Positions 25,961-34,287 of a stretch of 64,000 nt of DNA are shown here, piece by piece. This DNA comes from JAJEEA01 sp965116765 (GTDB lineage Bacteria > Acidobacteriota > Vicinamibacteria > Vicinamibacterales > UBA8438). The position numbers were made by a program, and so were the translations under genes. Under the pieces are notes generated by a model, which saw nothing but the letters and a program-made list of their open reading frames with translations, did not search any database and was not told where the DNA came from. The stretch spans positions 1,922,001 through 1,986,000 of the forward strand of contig OZ220718.1 of assembly GCA_965116765.1 (NCBI GenBank), given 5' to 3'. Every line of letters begins with the position of its first letter. The stretch's first letter is position 1.

Positions 25961-28570
25961 ATGACACAATCGACAGCACGCGACCCGAACGGAGCTCCGC
26001 AGCAACCAGTCGTTCGCCTTGCTCTCGCAGCCTTCGCGCTGGCGGGCTGGGCCGCCGCGTGCGGCACGCCCGGCGACGACGGCGCCGGCGACGACTACCT
26101 GTCGCCCAACCTGCGCGCCGCCGTCGAGCAGCTCAAGGCCGACGTCGCGGCGAGCCCCACCGACGAGACGACCATCGCCGAGCGCGCGCGCATCCTCGAC
26201 GAGTGGGTCGACGCCTACGCCCTCGGCGGCGGCGAGGTCGGCCTGGAGGGCCCCCGCGTGCGGCTGCAGGCGACCCTGCCCCCCACCGGGCGGGCGGCCC
26301 TCGCCCAGGGCGCGGTCATCGACCGGCTCGTCCGCCAGTTCACCCTGCACGACGAGCCGGGCGCCCTCGGCGAGCTCGCGGCCGAGTCGCTCGGCCCGTT
26401 CGAGGCGCGCAGCCACCAGACCATCCGCCAGACGTGGACGGCAGGGACGCGCGCGGTCGAGGCCGGCGGCGGCTTCTGGGTGGCCCGGCACTTCAACATG
26501 AACTACGGCCCCTTCCAGACCGACGACCCCGCCGGCGAGGGCTACGTGACCATCGCCACCACGGACGGCGACGCGCGGTTCGAGACCGACGTCTACATGG
26601 CGCGCGGCCCCCACGGCGGGTTCCGCGCGCCCGAGCCGGCCCTCGTCTTCCGCCTCGCCTCGGGCCGGCTCGACCCCGGCGAGACGGTCACCATCACCTA
26701 CGGCGACACGAGCGGCGGCGGACCGGGGCTGCTCATGACCGGCACCTCTAGCGCGCGGATGCCCCTGCCCCTCTACGTCGACCTCGACGCGTCGGGCGAG
26801 TGGCGGCCGCTGCCCATCCTGCCCTTCGTCGTCAGCGGAACGCGCGTGGCCGGCGTGCACGGCTTCGCCCCGAGCATCGTCGAGCCGGGCGAGCCGTTCG
26901 AGCTCTCGGTGCGGGCCGAGGACGCGTTCTTCAACCGCGCCACCGGCGACATCCCCGCCTTCGAGGTGCTGGTCGACGGCGACGTTCGCGCCACCACCCC
27001 GGCCGGGTCCGAGGCCATCACGCTCGTACCGATGACCCTGAACGAGCCGGGGCCGCACTGGATCACCCTCCGCTCCGAGGACCGCGAGATCACCGGCGAC
27101 GCCAACCCGGTCCTCGTCGTCGAGGATCCGGAACGCCGCATCTTCTGGGGCGACACCCACGGCCACTCCGGCTACGCCGAGGGCATCGGCACCATCGACT
27201 TCTTCATGACGTTCGCCCGCGACGACGCGCGGCTCGACTTCGTCACCCACTCCGAGCACGACGTCTGGCTCGACGACGCGGAGTGGGAGCTGTCGAAGGC
27301 GGCGGTGGAGGCGTTCGACGACCCCGGGCGGTTCATCCCCTATCTGGGCTGGGAGTGGACACGGCCGGCCCGCTTCGGCGGCCACCACAACGTGTTGTAC
27401 CGGAACACCACGGACCGGACGCCGGTGTCGGCCGTCGAGTTCCCCACCCTGTCCGAGCTCTACCAGGGCCTGCACGCGCGCTACGACCCCGACGACGTGC
27501 TCGTCATCCCCCACGCCCACAACCCCGGCGACTATCGCCAGTCGGACCCGCAGCTCGAGCCGCTCATCGAGATGATGTCGATGCACGGCACCTTCAACTG
27601 GTTCGTCCGGCAGTACCTGTCGCACGGCCACCGGGTGGGCCTCATCGCCGCCTCGGACGACCACCTGTCGCACCCCGGCTACTCGGCCCCGAACCGCGAC
27701 TCGCTGGCCCAGCGGGGCGGCCTCGGCGCGGTGATGGCCCCCGAGCGCTCGCGCGACGCCATCTTCGACGCCATGAAGCAGCGGCGCACCTATGCCACGA
27801 CCGGCGACCGCATCATCCTCGACGTCACCGTCAACGGCACCGCCATGGGGCAGGAGGCCGAGTACGCCGAGGTCCGGGAGATCGAGGGCCGGGTCGTCGG
27901 CACCGCGCCCATCCGGTCGGTCGAGCTGCTGAAGAACGACGAGGTCATCTGGAGCGAGGAGTACGCGGTGGGCCGCGGCCGGCCCGCCGACACCGAGCAG
28001 TGGCTGCTGTCGTTCTCGTCCGGCGAGACGCCGGTCCACCCCGGCGACGCCCCGCGCGGCTGGCGCCACTGGCGCGGCGAGGTGCGGGTGACGGGGGCCA
28101 ACGTCGTCGCGGTCGACGCCACCGACTTCGTGAACCCGACCACGCAGCTCCTCGAGCGGACCGGCAACGGCGCCCGCTTCGCCACCCACACCCGCGGCGA
28201 CAGCAGCTCGCTGCGGCTCACCCTCTCGGGCATCCGCCCCAGCGTGGCGGTCACCGTCGACCTCGAGGAGACCACCGAGACCGGCTCGGCGCCGCCCTTC
28301 TACCGGCCGCGCGCGGTCATCCCCGCCAGCCGGGTGCGGATGACCCTCAACGCCGGCGGCATCGTCCGCGCCATGCCCATCGACGACTACCCGGACGACC
28401 GCATCACCCTGCGCCGCCTCATCCGCAACGGCCCCCGCGACGTCAGCTTCGACTACACCGACGAGGACACCCCGCGGCAGGGCGACTACTACTACGTGCG
28501 GGTGCGGCAGGTGAACGACGCGATGGCGTGGTCGAGCCCGGTCTGGGTGGGGGGCTATCCGTCGCGATAG
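25961..28570 (+). CDS. DUF3604 protein, PHP-like metallohydrolase fold, exported
   Basis: An 869-residue protein of the DUF3604 family. After a Thr/Gln-rich start there is a hydrophobic segment ending GWAAAC, a possible lipobox, so the protein may be lipid-anchored. The N-terminal half is beta-rich. The DUF3604 core shows metal-binding motifs of PHP-type hydrolases: IFWGDTHGHSGYAEG, DFVTHSEHDVWL, VIPHAHNPGD and ASDDHLSHPGY. The C-terminal part is a further beta domain. The substrate is unknown. ATG at 25961 lies 77 bases after the permease stop; a 7-base inverted repeat (GCCCATC 25883-25889 with GATGGGC 25928-25934) lies between them. Confidence 0.82.
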   Translation: MTQSTARDPNGAPQQPVVRLALAAFALAGWAAACGTPGDDGAGDDYLSPNLRAAVEQLKADVAASPTDETTIAERARILDEWVDAYALGGGEVGLEGPRVRLQATLPPTGRAALAQGAVIDRLVRQFTLHDEPGALGELAAESLGPFEARSHQTIRQTWTAGTRAVEAGGGFWVARHFNMNYGPFQTDDPAGEGYVTIATTDGDARFETDVYMARGPHGGFRAPEPALVFRLASGRLDPGETVTITYGDTSGGGPGLLMTGTSSARMPLPLYVDLDASGEWRPLPILPFVVSGTRVAGVHGFAPSIVEPGEPFELSVRAEDAFFNRATGDIPAFEVLVDGDVRATTPAGSEAITLVPMTLNEPGPHWITLRSEDREITGDANPVLVVEDPERRIFWGDTHGHSGYAEGIGTIDFFMTFARDDARLDFVTHSEHDVWLDDAEWELSKAAVEAFDDPGRFIPYLGWEWTRPARFGGHHNVLYRNTTDRTPVSAVEFPTLSELYQGLHARYDPDDVLVIPHAHNPGDYRQSDPQLEPLIEMMSMHGTFNWFVRQYLSHGHRVGLIAASDDHLSHPGYSAPNRDSLAQRGGLGAVMAPERSRDAIFDAMKQRRTYATTGDRIILDVTVNGTAMGQEAEYAEVREIEGRVVGTAPIRSVELLKNDEVIWSEEYAVGRGRPADTEQWLLSFSSGETPVHPGDAPRGWRHWRGEVRVTGANVVAVDATDFVNPTTQLLERTGNGARFATHTRGDSSSLRLTLSGIRPSVAVTVDLEETTETGSAPPFYRPRAVIPASRVRMTLNAGGIVRAMPIDDYPDDRITLRRLIRNGPRDVSFDYTDEDTPRQGDYYYVRVRQVNDAMAWSSPVWVGGYPSR

Positions 28571-28732
28571 GCGGCCCCGTAAGGACAGTGGTCGATACAA
28601 CCTCGCCAACTACGTTCAGGGCGGTCCCGCACTCCCGCGGTTCCTGCGCGGTGCCCCCCTGACAGGGTGATTCCCGCCACCGTCCTGACGGGCGCCGAGG
28701 CGGCGGCGCGCCGGGGCGCGGGCGGTCCGGGG

Positions 28733-29818
28733 TCAGGGAGCGACACGGGCGCAGTAGCTCCGGAGCTGCTCCAGGTCGCGCTGCATTCCCAGGAGCGACA
28801 GGCGTTCCCGCCGCATCTCCATGTAGGCGGCGTCCCGGCAGAGCGAGGGAGAGAGCAGCGACCTCGTCATGCCGGAAGGAGGCCCCAGATACAGCACGGC
28901 GTCGAACTGCTCCCCGGCGGGCAGCGAGCGCCACTCGTCGCGCGGAATCGGCACGATGCGGCCGTCCCGGAACGTCGCGCGGGGCGGGTCCGTCGGGGAG
29001 AACGCCGTGAAGTCCGCCGCACCGAGCACGGTGCCGCGCACCGCCGCGAGGCTGGGCGCGGGCCACGACGGCGCGTCCCGCTGCAGCGCCGGCAGATCGA
29101 CCCCCACCGTCGGCCAGACGACGAACGCGCGCACGTCGCCCCCGCGCTCGAGCTGCTGGACGAGCGTGTGGAGGTTCGGGTCTTCGACGAGCTCGTAGTT
29201 GGAGAACAGGTTCCGCCGCTGCAGGTGCATGGCGCCGTAGACGACGAGGGCGCGCCTTCCCCTGTCGAGCACCTCGCGTCGAATCAACGACGCCGGGTAG
29301 GTGTCGCGGAGCTGGAGCCACCTCTGGTGGTCCGCCCGCGTCTCCACCGCGTCCCAGTCGATCGGGGGGTCGCCGAGCAGCACGCGGAGCCGGCGCTCGG
29401 GGGGAAGGGCCGCGTTGACCTCGCGCACCGCCCGGAAGAACGCCCCGGTGATCGGTCGATCGTTGCCCAATCCGGGCTGCGTGGTGTTCCGCCAGACCTG
29501 GCGCAGCTCGGCGTCGGAGACGTCGCCGCCGTCGACGAAGCGGTCCATCACGTCCTGATACAGGGCGTTCCCCCACTCCACGACGATGTCGTCCACGGTC
29601 TCCGCGAACCGCGGATCGCGGACCAGCGCGAGCCTGAACTCGTGGGCCTGCTCGTTGCCGTGCGGGTCGCCGATCGCCACAATCGCGTGCCGCTCGAAGG
29701 CGGCGAGGATGGCGGCGATCGGCTCGACGGGTACCGCGGGTGGCGGGGTCTGTCCGGCGGCCGTCCCACCGGCGCCATGCGCCGCGAGCAGCGACATCGC
29801 CAACAGTCGAGGGTTCAT
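28733..29818 (-). CDS. Tiki/ChaN-like secreted protein
   Basis: A 361-residue protein with a short signal (LLAMSLLAAHGAGGTAAG). Residues ~45-110 have AIVAIGDPHGNEQAHEF and DIVVEWGNALYQDVMDRFV, the pattern at the start of the EreA/ChaN/Tiki superfamily, where a G-E/D-xH motif and a following E line the active site. A later GRRALVVYGAMHLQRRN provides another conserved His. Members include haem-binding ChaN, erythromycin esterases and metalloproteases, so the activity cannot be assigned. It is convergent with the DUF3604 gene and lies 79 bases downstream of the slipin gene on the same strand. Confidence 0.55.
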   Translation of the reverse strand: MNPRLLAMSLLAAHGAGGTAAGQTPPPAVPVEPIAAILAAFERHAIVAIGDPHGNEQAHEFRLALVRDPRFAETVDDIVVEWGNALYQDVMDRFVDGGDVSDAELRQVWRNTTQPGLGNDRPITGAFFRAVREVNAALPPERRLRVLLGDPPIDWDAVETRADHQRWLQLRDTYPASLIRREVLDRGRRALVVYGAMHLQRRNLFSNYELVEDPNLHTLVQQLERGGDVRAFVVWPTVGVDLPALQRDAPSWPAPSLAAVRGTVLGAADFTAFSPTDPPRATFRDGRIVPIPRDEWRSLPAGEQFDAVLYLGPPSGMTRSLLSPSLCRDAAYMEMRRERLSLLGMQRDLEQLRSYCARVAP

Positions 29819-29897
29819 AGCACCGATCTTGTGCACGTGACAGCTCCTTCGCAAACCGCGAGGTCTCCGATGACGGAACCGGGCTCGGCGCCGTCTC

Positions 29898-30848
29898 TCA
29901 CTCCGGCGCCGGGTCGGCGCCGGTGCGCGTGTCGCCCCCACCGGCCAGATTGGCCTGACGGAGCGCGGCGGCGCCCATCAGGCCGCCCATGCCCATCGAT
30001 TCGACGGCGCTGCTCGGGACCAGCATCAGCGCGCCCTTCTCCTTCAGGCCCTCGTAGAGCATGTTCATCGCGCGCAGGTGCAGCGCCGTCGGATTCTCCT
30101 GATACGCCTTGGCGGCTTCCTGGAAAGAGTTGGCGATGGCCATCTCGGCCTCGCCCAGGATGACGCGGGCCTGCTTCTCGCGGGCCGCCTGCGCCTCGCG
30201 CGACATGGCATCCTGCAACGCGTCCGGTATGACGACGTCGCGCATCTCGACGGAGGACACGGTCACGCCCCACGGGTTCGAGCGCTGATCGATGAGCTGC
30301 TGCAGCTCGGCCTCGATGCGCTCCCGCCCGCGCAGGAGGTCGGCGAGCGTCGTCCGGCCGATGATGTCGCGCAACGCGGTCTGCGCTGCCCAGCTCACCG
30401 CCTGGGGATAGTCCTGAACCTCGAGCGCCGCCTTCTCGACGTCGTGCACCATCCAGAACAGAACGGCGTCGACGTTCACCGGCACGGTGTCCGAGGTCAG
30501 GGTCTGCTCGGCCGCGAAGCTGGTGGTCACGGTGCGCTGGTCGACCCACACCGAGACGCGGTCGACGAACGGCACGATCCAGAACAGCCCCGGGCCCCGC
30601 AGTCCGACGAAGCGTCCGAGCCGCAGCACGACGCTCCTTTCCCACTGGTGCGCCACCCGCGGCGCCTGCATCAACACGAGGCCGATCGACACCGCGGCGA
30701 CCGGCGGCGCCGGGCTCCCCGTCGTCTCCCACCCCCACAGGGCGATTGCGCACCAGACCAGCAGGATGGCGACCGACACGACGTTGATCCGCCGGACGTG
30801 GCCGCGACGGGGTTCCGGACGTTCTCCGAAGATGCTGTGGGCCATCAT
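29898..30848 (-). CDS. Slipin (SPFH/band 7, stomatin-like) membrane protein
   Basis: A 316-residue SPFH-domain protein. Two hydrophobic helices near residues 20-62 anchor it, followed by the band 7 core (ERSVVLRLGRFVGLRGPGLF, VDQRTVTTSFAAEQTLTSD, VNVDAVLFWMV) and the helical region MREAQAA-type repeat (DAMSREAQAAREKQARVILG). Slipins form large ring oligomers in lipid microdomains. It overlaps the stop of the GntR gene (ATG at 30848 and a second at 30845, GGGAGG upstream). Bacterial slipins usually sit beside an NfeD protease-like gene; none is visible here, and the partner is a regulator instead. Confidence 0.87.
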   Translation of the reverse strand: MMAHSIFGERPEPRRGHVRRINVVSVAILLVWCAIALWGWETTGSPAPPVAAVSIGLVLMQAPRVAHQWERSVVLRLGRFVGLRGPGLFWIVPFVDRVSVWVDQRTVTTSFAAEQTLTSDTVPVNVDAVLFWMVHDVEKAALEVQDYPQAVSWAAQTALRDIIGRTTLADLLRGRERIEAELQQLIDQRSNPWGVTVSSVEMRDVVIPDALQDAMSREAQAAREKQARVILGEAEMAIANSFQEAAKAYQENPTALHLRAMNMLYEGLKEKGALMLVPSSAVESMGMGGLMGAAALRQANLAGGGDTRTGADPAPE

Positions 30849-31237
30849 GATCCTCCCTGCCGACGCGCGCGAAGGGCATCCGTCACCTCTTCGATGGTGA
30901 AACCGGCCGAGTCGGCGTCCGCCAGCAGGCGCGTGACGAACGCATGTAACCGGCGATCGTGTTCCCGACGCGGGCGGGCCCGCGCCGGCGTGGCGTCGAC
31001 GAAAGTACCGACGCCGCGCCGGGTTTCGAGGACGCCGCGCCGTTCGAGCTCGCCGTACACGCGCGCGACGGTGTTCGCGTTGACGCGCAGATCGACCGCG
31101 AGCTGCCGGACCGTCGGCAGCCGGTCGCCCGGCCGCAGCCGTCCGGCGGCGATGGCCGCGCACACCCCACGCTCCAATTGGACGTAGATGGGCGTGCGGT
31201 CCCGCGGGTCGATGCTGACGAGATCCACGTGACCCAT
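30845..31237 (-). CDS. GntR-family regulator, YtrA-type
   Basis: A 130-residue regulator from ATG 31237. The N-terminal winged helix is classic GntR (PIYVQLERGVCAAIAAGRL, PGDRLPTVRQLAVDLRVNAN, TVARVYGELERRGVLETRRG). The short C-terminal tail of about 55 residues is the size seen in the YtrA subfamily, which controls membrane or transport operons. It is the first gene of the operon and overlaps the slipin gene. A palindrome covers its start codon (see 31236-31259), implying autoregulation. An earlier in-frame codon at 31258 lies inside that palindrome and is unlikely to be the start. Confidence 0.87.
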   Translation of the reverse strand: MGHVDLVSIDPRDRTPIYVQLERGVCAAIAAGRLRPGDRLPTVRQLAVDLRVNANTVARVYGELERRGVLETRRGVGTFVDATPARARPRREHDRRLHAFVTRLLADADSAGFTIEEVTDALRARRQGGS

Positions 31238-31259
31238 TGTACTAGTTAATAGGTACAAT
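31236..31259 (-). promoter_or_regulatory. Palindromic operator overlapping the GntR start
   Basis: ATTGTAC (31236-31242) and GTACAAT (31253-31259) are exact inverted arms separated by a 10-base AT-rich spacer. The site is a sharp AT-rich island in GC-rich DNA and overlaps the start codon of the YtrA-type gene. Regulators of this subfamily bind palindromes with GTAC-containing arms, so this is probably its own operator. Confidence 0.7.
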
Positions 31260-31346
31260 ACAACAACAATCGACGGTGCGCCCGACGAGCAGCCCCGTGC
31301 TCGTCGGGGTCAGAATCTGCGAGGACGCGCTGAGGCTGGTCCGGGC

Positions 31347-31570
31347 TTACGGTCGGCGGCGATGCCGTGGGCGGAGCGCTCCGTGGACGTCGATCAGCGC
31401 CGCCCCGAGGCGCCCGACCGCGACGAGCGGCAGGAAGAGGACGAGCGCCCAGGCGACGAAGGCGGTCAGCACGGACAGCTCGCCGGCGTCGTCACCAAGG
31501 CGAGGACGGCCAGGGCCGCCACGCAGGCCGACGCCAGCCAATGCTCCAGCCGATCCACGCCGACGCGCAT
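31347..31570 (-). pseudogene. Small two-helix membrane protein, probably frameshifted
   Basis: Two hydrophobic helices are encoded in different frames. From ATG 31570 the frame reads MRVGVDRLEHWLASACVAAL and then LAVLALVT before a stop. A second frame ending at 31347 continues with ELSVLTAFVAWALVLF and LPLVAVGRLGAAL. Joined by a one-base correction near 31490 they give a plausible protein of about 75 residues with two membrane segments. The unshifted 80-residue frame from 31589 has an arginine/glycine-rich, non-protein-like first half. The evidence is modest. The rest of 31260-31711 holds nothing else I can identify. Confidence 0.35.
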
Positions 31571-31711
31571 ACAGCCCGATGCCCATCATGCCCAGCCTGG
31601 CTGACGGGGGCTCGACTGAGGAGTCACGACACGGATCGCGAGAATCTTCGCCTCGAATCGAAAAATCGGGCAGTTTTTTTCACATGGACATGAAAATGCT
31701 AGCATCGCCTG

Positions 31712-31882
31712 GTCGAGGTGAAGTGGAACGACCGGCCCGTGGACAAGGCGCTCCGGTACCTGCACGCCCGCTTCCCGGACGCGGCGGCGATCCAGATCAG
31801 CCCGGCGGGAACGGACGACTACCGGACGCCCGATGGCATTCGCGTGCAGCCGGCGATTCCGTTCCTTCGAGGCCTCGTGTAA
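31712..31882 (+). pseudogene. C-terminal remnant of a DUF4143-type ATPase
   Basis: The frame ending TAA at 31880-31882 encodes VEVKWNDRPVDKALRYLHAR and later DDYRTPDGIRVQPAIPFLRG. This matches the extreme C-terminus of AAA ATPases with a DUF4143 nuclease-like domain. An in-frame TAG at 31700-31702 lies three codons before it, and upstream sequence is AT-rich and unrelated. The ATPase body has therefore been deleted. A full-length relative of the same broad type lies at 32448-33758 on the other strand. Confidence 0.6.
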
Positions 31883-32045
31883 GGGTCCGCTCCGAGCACC
31901 AGTCGGGAGTCGCGGATGCGGCCGAGGCGCTGGACGCGCCACAAGGGTCAGGGCGCGGCCCTCGCGCCCCCCGATACGTGCCGACGAGGCATCCCGCTTC
32001 CCTGCCGACGACTGCCGACCCTGGTCGCCATGTTACGCTGATGCC

Positions 32046-32363
32046 ATGGGCTTGATTGTCGCGCACGCATTGCCCGCCGCTCCCCTCGACGCGCTGCGCG
32101 AACTGGCTCGCGGCGAGGTCGAGCTCGAACGATTGTGTCGAGAACGGATTGCATCGGCTCGGGCCGCGGGGGCCACCTGGGAACAGATCGGCGCCGCGCT
32201 CGGCACGACCCGACAGGCCGCGCGGGAGTTCTTCACCCGCGACGCCCTGACCGCGATCGACGACAACACCGACGCGCACGAGCCGCCCCTCGGCGAGATC
32301 GAGGCCGTCGAACTGGCGGTGGACGAGGTACGGGCCGTTCGACGCCGGCGCATCGGGCGTTGA
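32046..32363 (+). CDS. Helix-turn-helix antitoxin-like protein
   Basis: A 105-residue protein with a helix-turn-helix in the middle (ATWEQIGAALGTTRQAAREF). The first 40 residues are a charged helix. Proteins of this build precede PIN-type toxins in some toxin-antitoxin modules. Eleven bases after its stop a GTG opens a truncated PIN-like start (32374), supporting that role. ATG at 32046 was chosen; the ATG at 32041 is out of frame and stops after four codons. Confidence 0.6.
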   Translation: MGLIVAHALPAAPLDALRELARGEVELERLCRERIASARAAGATWEQIGAALGTTRQAAREFFTRDALTAIDDNTDAHEPPLGEIEAVELAVDEVRAVRRRRIGR

Positions 32364-32373
32364 GCATGCCGGC

Positions 32374-32475
32374 GTGAAGGTCGTCATCGACGCCAACCGG
32401 TCCGCCTCCCCTTTCAGGCAGGTCGCTCGGACTTCCGCCCATCGACGCTACAAGTCGCGCAGATGCTGGGCGTAG
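32374..32475 (+). pseudogene. Truncated PIN-domain toxin start
   Basis: GTG at 32374 opens a 33-codon frame beginning MKVVIDANRSASPFRQ. The opening hydrophobic strand plus D-A-N is the N-terminus of PIN toxins (usual form MKVVLDTNVLVS). The frame then becomes basic and stops at TAG 32473-32475, overlapping the 3' end of the convergent ATPase gene. Only about 12-15 residues are toxin-like, so the gene was cut off, probably when the ATPase segment was joined here. Confidence 0.5.
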
Positions 32476-33758
32476 TACAGAGGCCACGTCTCGAGCGGGC
32501 CATCGCCGTCGCCGCCGGGACCGCCGACGAGCTTGACGGCGCGGCGCGGCTCGTACCGCGCGATGTACGAGCGCAGGCTGCGGGCGCGGGTGCGGCTGCC
32601 GCTCTTGACCTCGACGGGAACGACCGAGCCGTCGCGGGCCCGGTGGAGGAACTCGACCTCCGCCTGCGCGTGCTCCCACGCGAACGTGGGATACGCCACG
32701 CGGGCGCTCAGCTCGGTCTGCACGAAGCTCTCGGCGACGTAGCCCTTGAAGGCGAAGTCCTGCGCGTGCTGGTCGGCGTAGGTGAGGCCCAGCATGTGCC
32801 CGAGCAGCCCCACGTCGAACAGGTACAGCTTGAAGATGTTCTCTCGCGCCTGCGCCCCGAGCGGCACGTTCGGCCGGCCCTTCACGGGATGGCATTTGCG
32901 GACCAGCTTCGCCGCTTCCAGCCAGTCGATGGGGCCGCGCAGCTCGCGGTAGCGCCGCTTGCGCTCGATCGCGTCGCGGAACCGGAAGCGTTGCACCGAG
33001 CCGTCACCGCTGGCCGCGAGCTGCCGCGGCACGTTCGAGAACACCGCGTCGATGTGTTGCGCGTGGAGCTTGCCGGCGTACTTCCCGAAGTCGCGCCGAT
33101 AGCCGTCGACGAGCTCCCGGTGAATCCGGGCGACCCCCTCGGCCCGCTCGCGGACGGTGCCGTCCTTCTCGAACCAGTGCGCCACCGCCTCGGGCATGCC
33201 CCCGACGAAGTAGTAGTCGAGCAGCAGGGGCCAGAGCTGCCGGTGGACCGCCTCGCCGCGCCGGCGGTCGCGGAAGGCCTGCAACAGCCGCGGGCGCCCG
33301 GCCGCCATCAGGAACTCCTCGAAGCACAGGGGGAACATCTCCACCTGCCGGACCTTCCCGACCGGGAACGACTCGAGCAGCCCGACGTTGGAGCCGGAAG
33401 CGCAGACGAACGCCCGGGGCAGGGACTCTGCGAAGTACTTGAGCGAGTCGACGGCGGGCTGGCACTCGCCCACCTCGTCGAAGAAGACGAGATCGCGCTC
33501 GACGTCGATGTCGGCCTCGACGTGCAGCTCGAGGTTCGAGAGGACTGCCCGCGGGTCGAGGCTGTCCGCGAACAGCCGGCCGAGCCCCGGTTCGCGCCGG
33601 AAGTCGAGCCGATGGACCCGCCGGAACTCCTGCGGTCCGAAGATGCGGTCGATCAGCCAGGTCTTGCCGACCTGACGTGCGCCGTCGAGCAGCAGCGGCT
33701 TGCGGACGGGTTCCCGCCGCCATGCCTGGAGGTCGTCGAGCAGTAGTCGCTGCAGCAT
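32448..33758 (-). CDS. AAA ATPase with C-terminal DUF4143 domain
   Basis: A 436-residue protein. The ATPase domain has Walker A GARQVGKTWL (residues ~26-35) and Walker B LVFFDEVGECQ. The C-terminal domain has KLYLFDVGLLGHMLGL, then FKGYVAESFVQTEL and VVPVEVKSGSRTR, the E...E-V-K pattern of a PD-(D/E)XK nuclease-like fold called DUF4143. These proteins are widespread in mobile and accessory DNA, and their role is unknown. Start ATG at 33758. It is the intact member among several ATPase pieces in this part of the window. Confidence 0.85.
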   Translation of the reverse strand: MLQRLLLDDLQAWRREPVRKPLLLDGARQVGKTWLIDRIFGPQEFRRVHRLDFRREPGLGRLFADSLDPRAVLSNLELHVEADIDVERDLVFFDEVGECQPAVDSLKYFAESLPRAFVCASGSNVGLLESFPVGKVRQVEMFPLCFEEFLMAAGRPRLLQAFRDRRRGEAVHRQLWPLLLDYYFVGGMPEAVAHWFEKDGTVRERAEGVARIHRELVDGYRRDFGKYAGKLHAQHIDAVFSNVPRQLAASGDGSVQRFRFRDAIERKRRYRELRGPIDWLEAAKLVRKCHPVKGRPNVPLGAQARENIFKLYLFDVGLLGHMLGLTYADQHAQDFAFKGYVAESFVQTELSARVAYPTFAWEHAQAEVEFLHRARDGSVVPVEVKSGSRTRARSLRSYIARYEPRRAVKLVGGPGGDGDGPLETWPLYYAQHLRDL

Positions 33759-33824
33759 GTACAGTGGCCCCCGACTGACGGGTCTCCGGTGGAGCAGTGC
33801 AGCAGCGACGGCGAGCGCACTGCC

Positions 33825-33880
33825 ACTTTTGTCAACCTAAAATATCCTGATTTTACACTTTACTTAACATTGAACCGGCT
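33825..33880. promoter_or_regulatory. AT-rich island between divergent genes
   Basis: About 55 bases of markedly AT-rich sequence lie between the ATPase gene (minus) and the small gene at 33970 (plus). They include TTGTCA/TTGACA-like hexamers on the two strands and AAAAT...ATTTT arms. This is probably a bidirectional promoter region; exact boxes cannot be assigned. Confidence 0.35.
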
Positions 33881-33969
33881 GCGGCCTGCCGATGCATCCC
33901 GCCGCCCGCGAGCAGGCAGCGGCAACAGGTCAGGCCGTGACCGCGATCACCTCTGGGGGGATGACTGCC

Positions 33970-34212
33970 ATGAGCGGAGGATCGATGGACTACGCCTACG
34001 CGAAGATCAACGTCGCCGAGGAGGAGCTGCTCCGGTCGACCAGGAAAGGCGGCAACCATCCGCAGCTCCGCCAGGAGCTGGCCGAGCACCTCCATGCATG
34101 CTCCGAAGTGCTGAAGGCGATCGAGTGGTCGGACTCGGGCGACACCGCGCCATCCGACTGGGTGCCCGCTGCCGAGAAGCTGCTGACACCGTCGCGGGCG
34201 GGGAACCGCTAA
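33970..34212 (+). CDS. Small conserved protein (MSGGS-DYAY type)
   Basis: An 80-residue soluble protein beginning MSGGSMDYAYAKINVAEEEL and continuing RQELAEHLHACSEVLKAIEW followed by SDSGD. The MSGGS-DY opening and the IEW-DSGD segment recur in small uncharacterised proteins of phages and genomic islands. ATG at 33970 is favoured by the family N-terminus and a G-rich run 9-10 bases upstream; an ATG at 33961 overlaps that run. Its presence beside the ATPase and decayed toxin genes fits a former mobile region. Confidence 0.6.
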   Translation: MSGGSMDYAYAKINVAEEELLRSTRKGGNHPQLRQELAEHLHACSEVLKAIEWSDSGDTAPSDWVPAAEKLLTPSRAGNR

Positions 34213-34287
34213 CTGTTTGCACCGACGCCGCGCCGGACGACGTCGACACGGTGCCGCCCGAGATCCGGCCGCGAGCCACCGCCGCAA

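Noticed and set aside
25823..28609. 928-residue minus-strand ORF
   Set aside because: It is antisense to the DUF3604 gene and shows repetitive shadow-frame composition.
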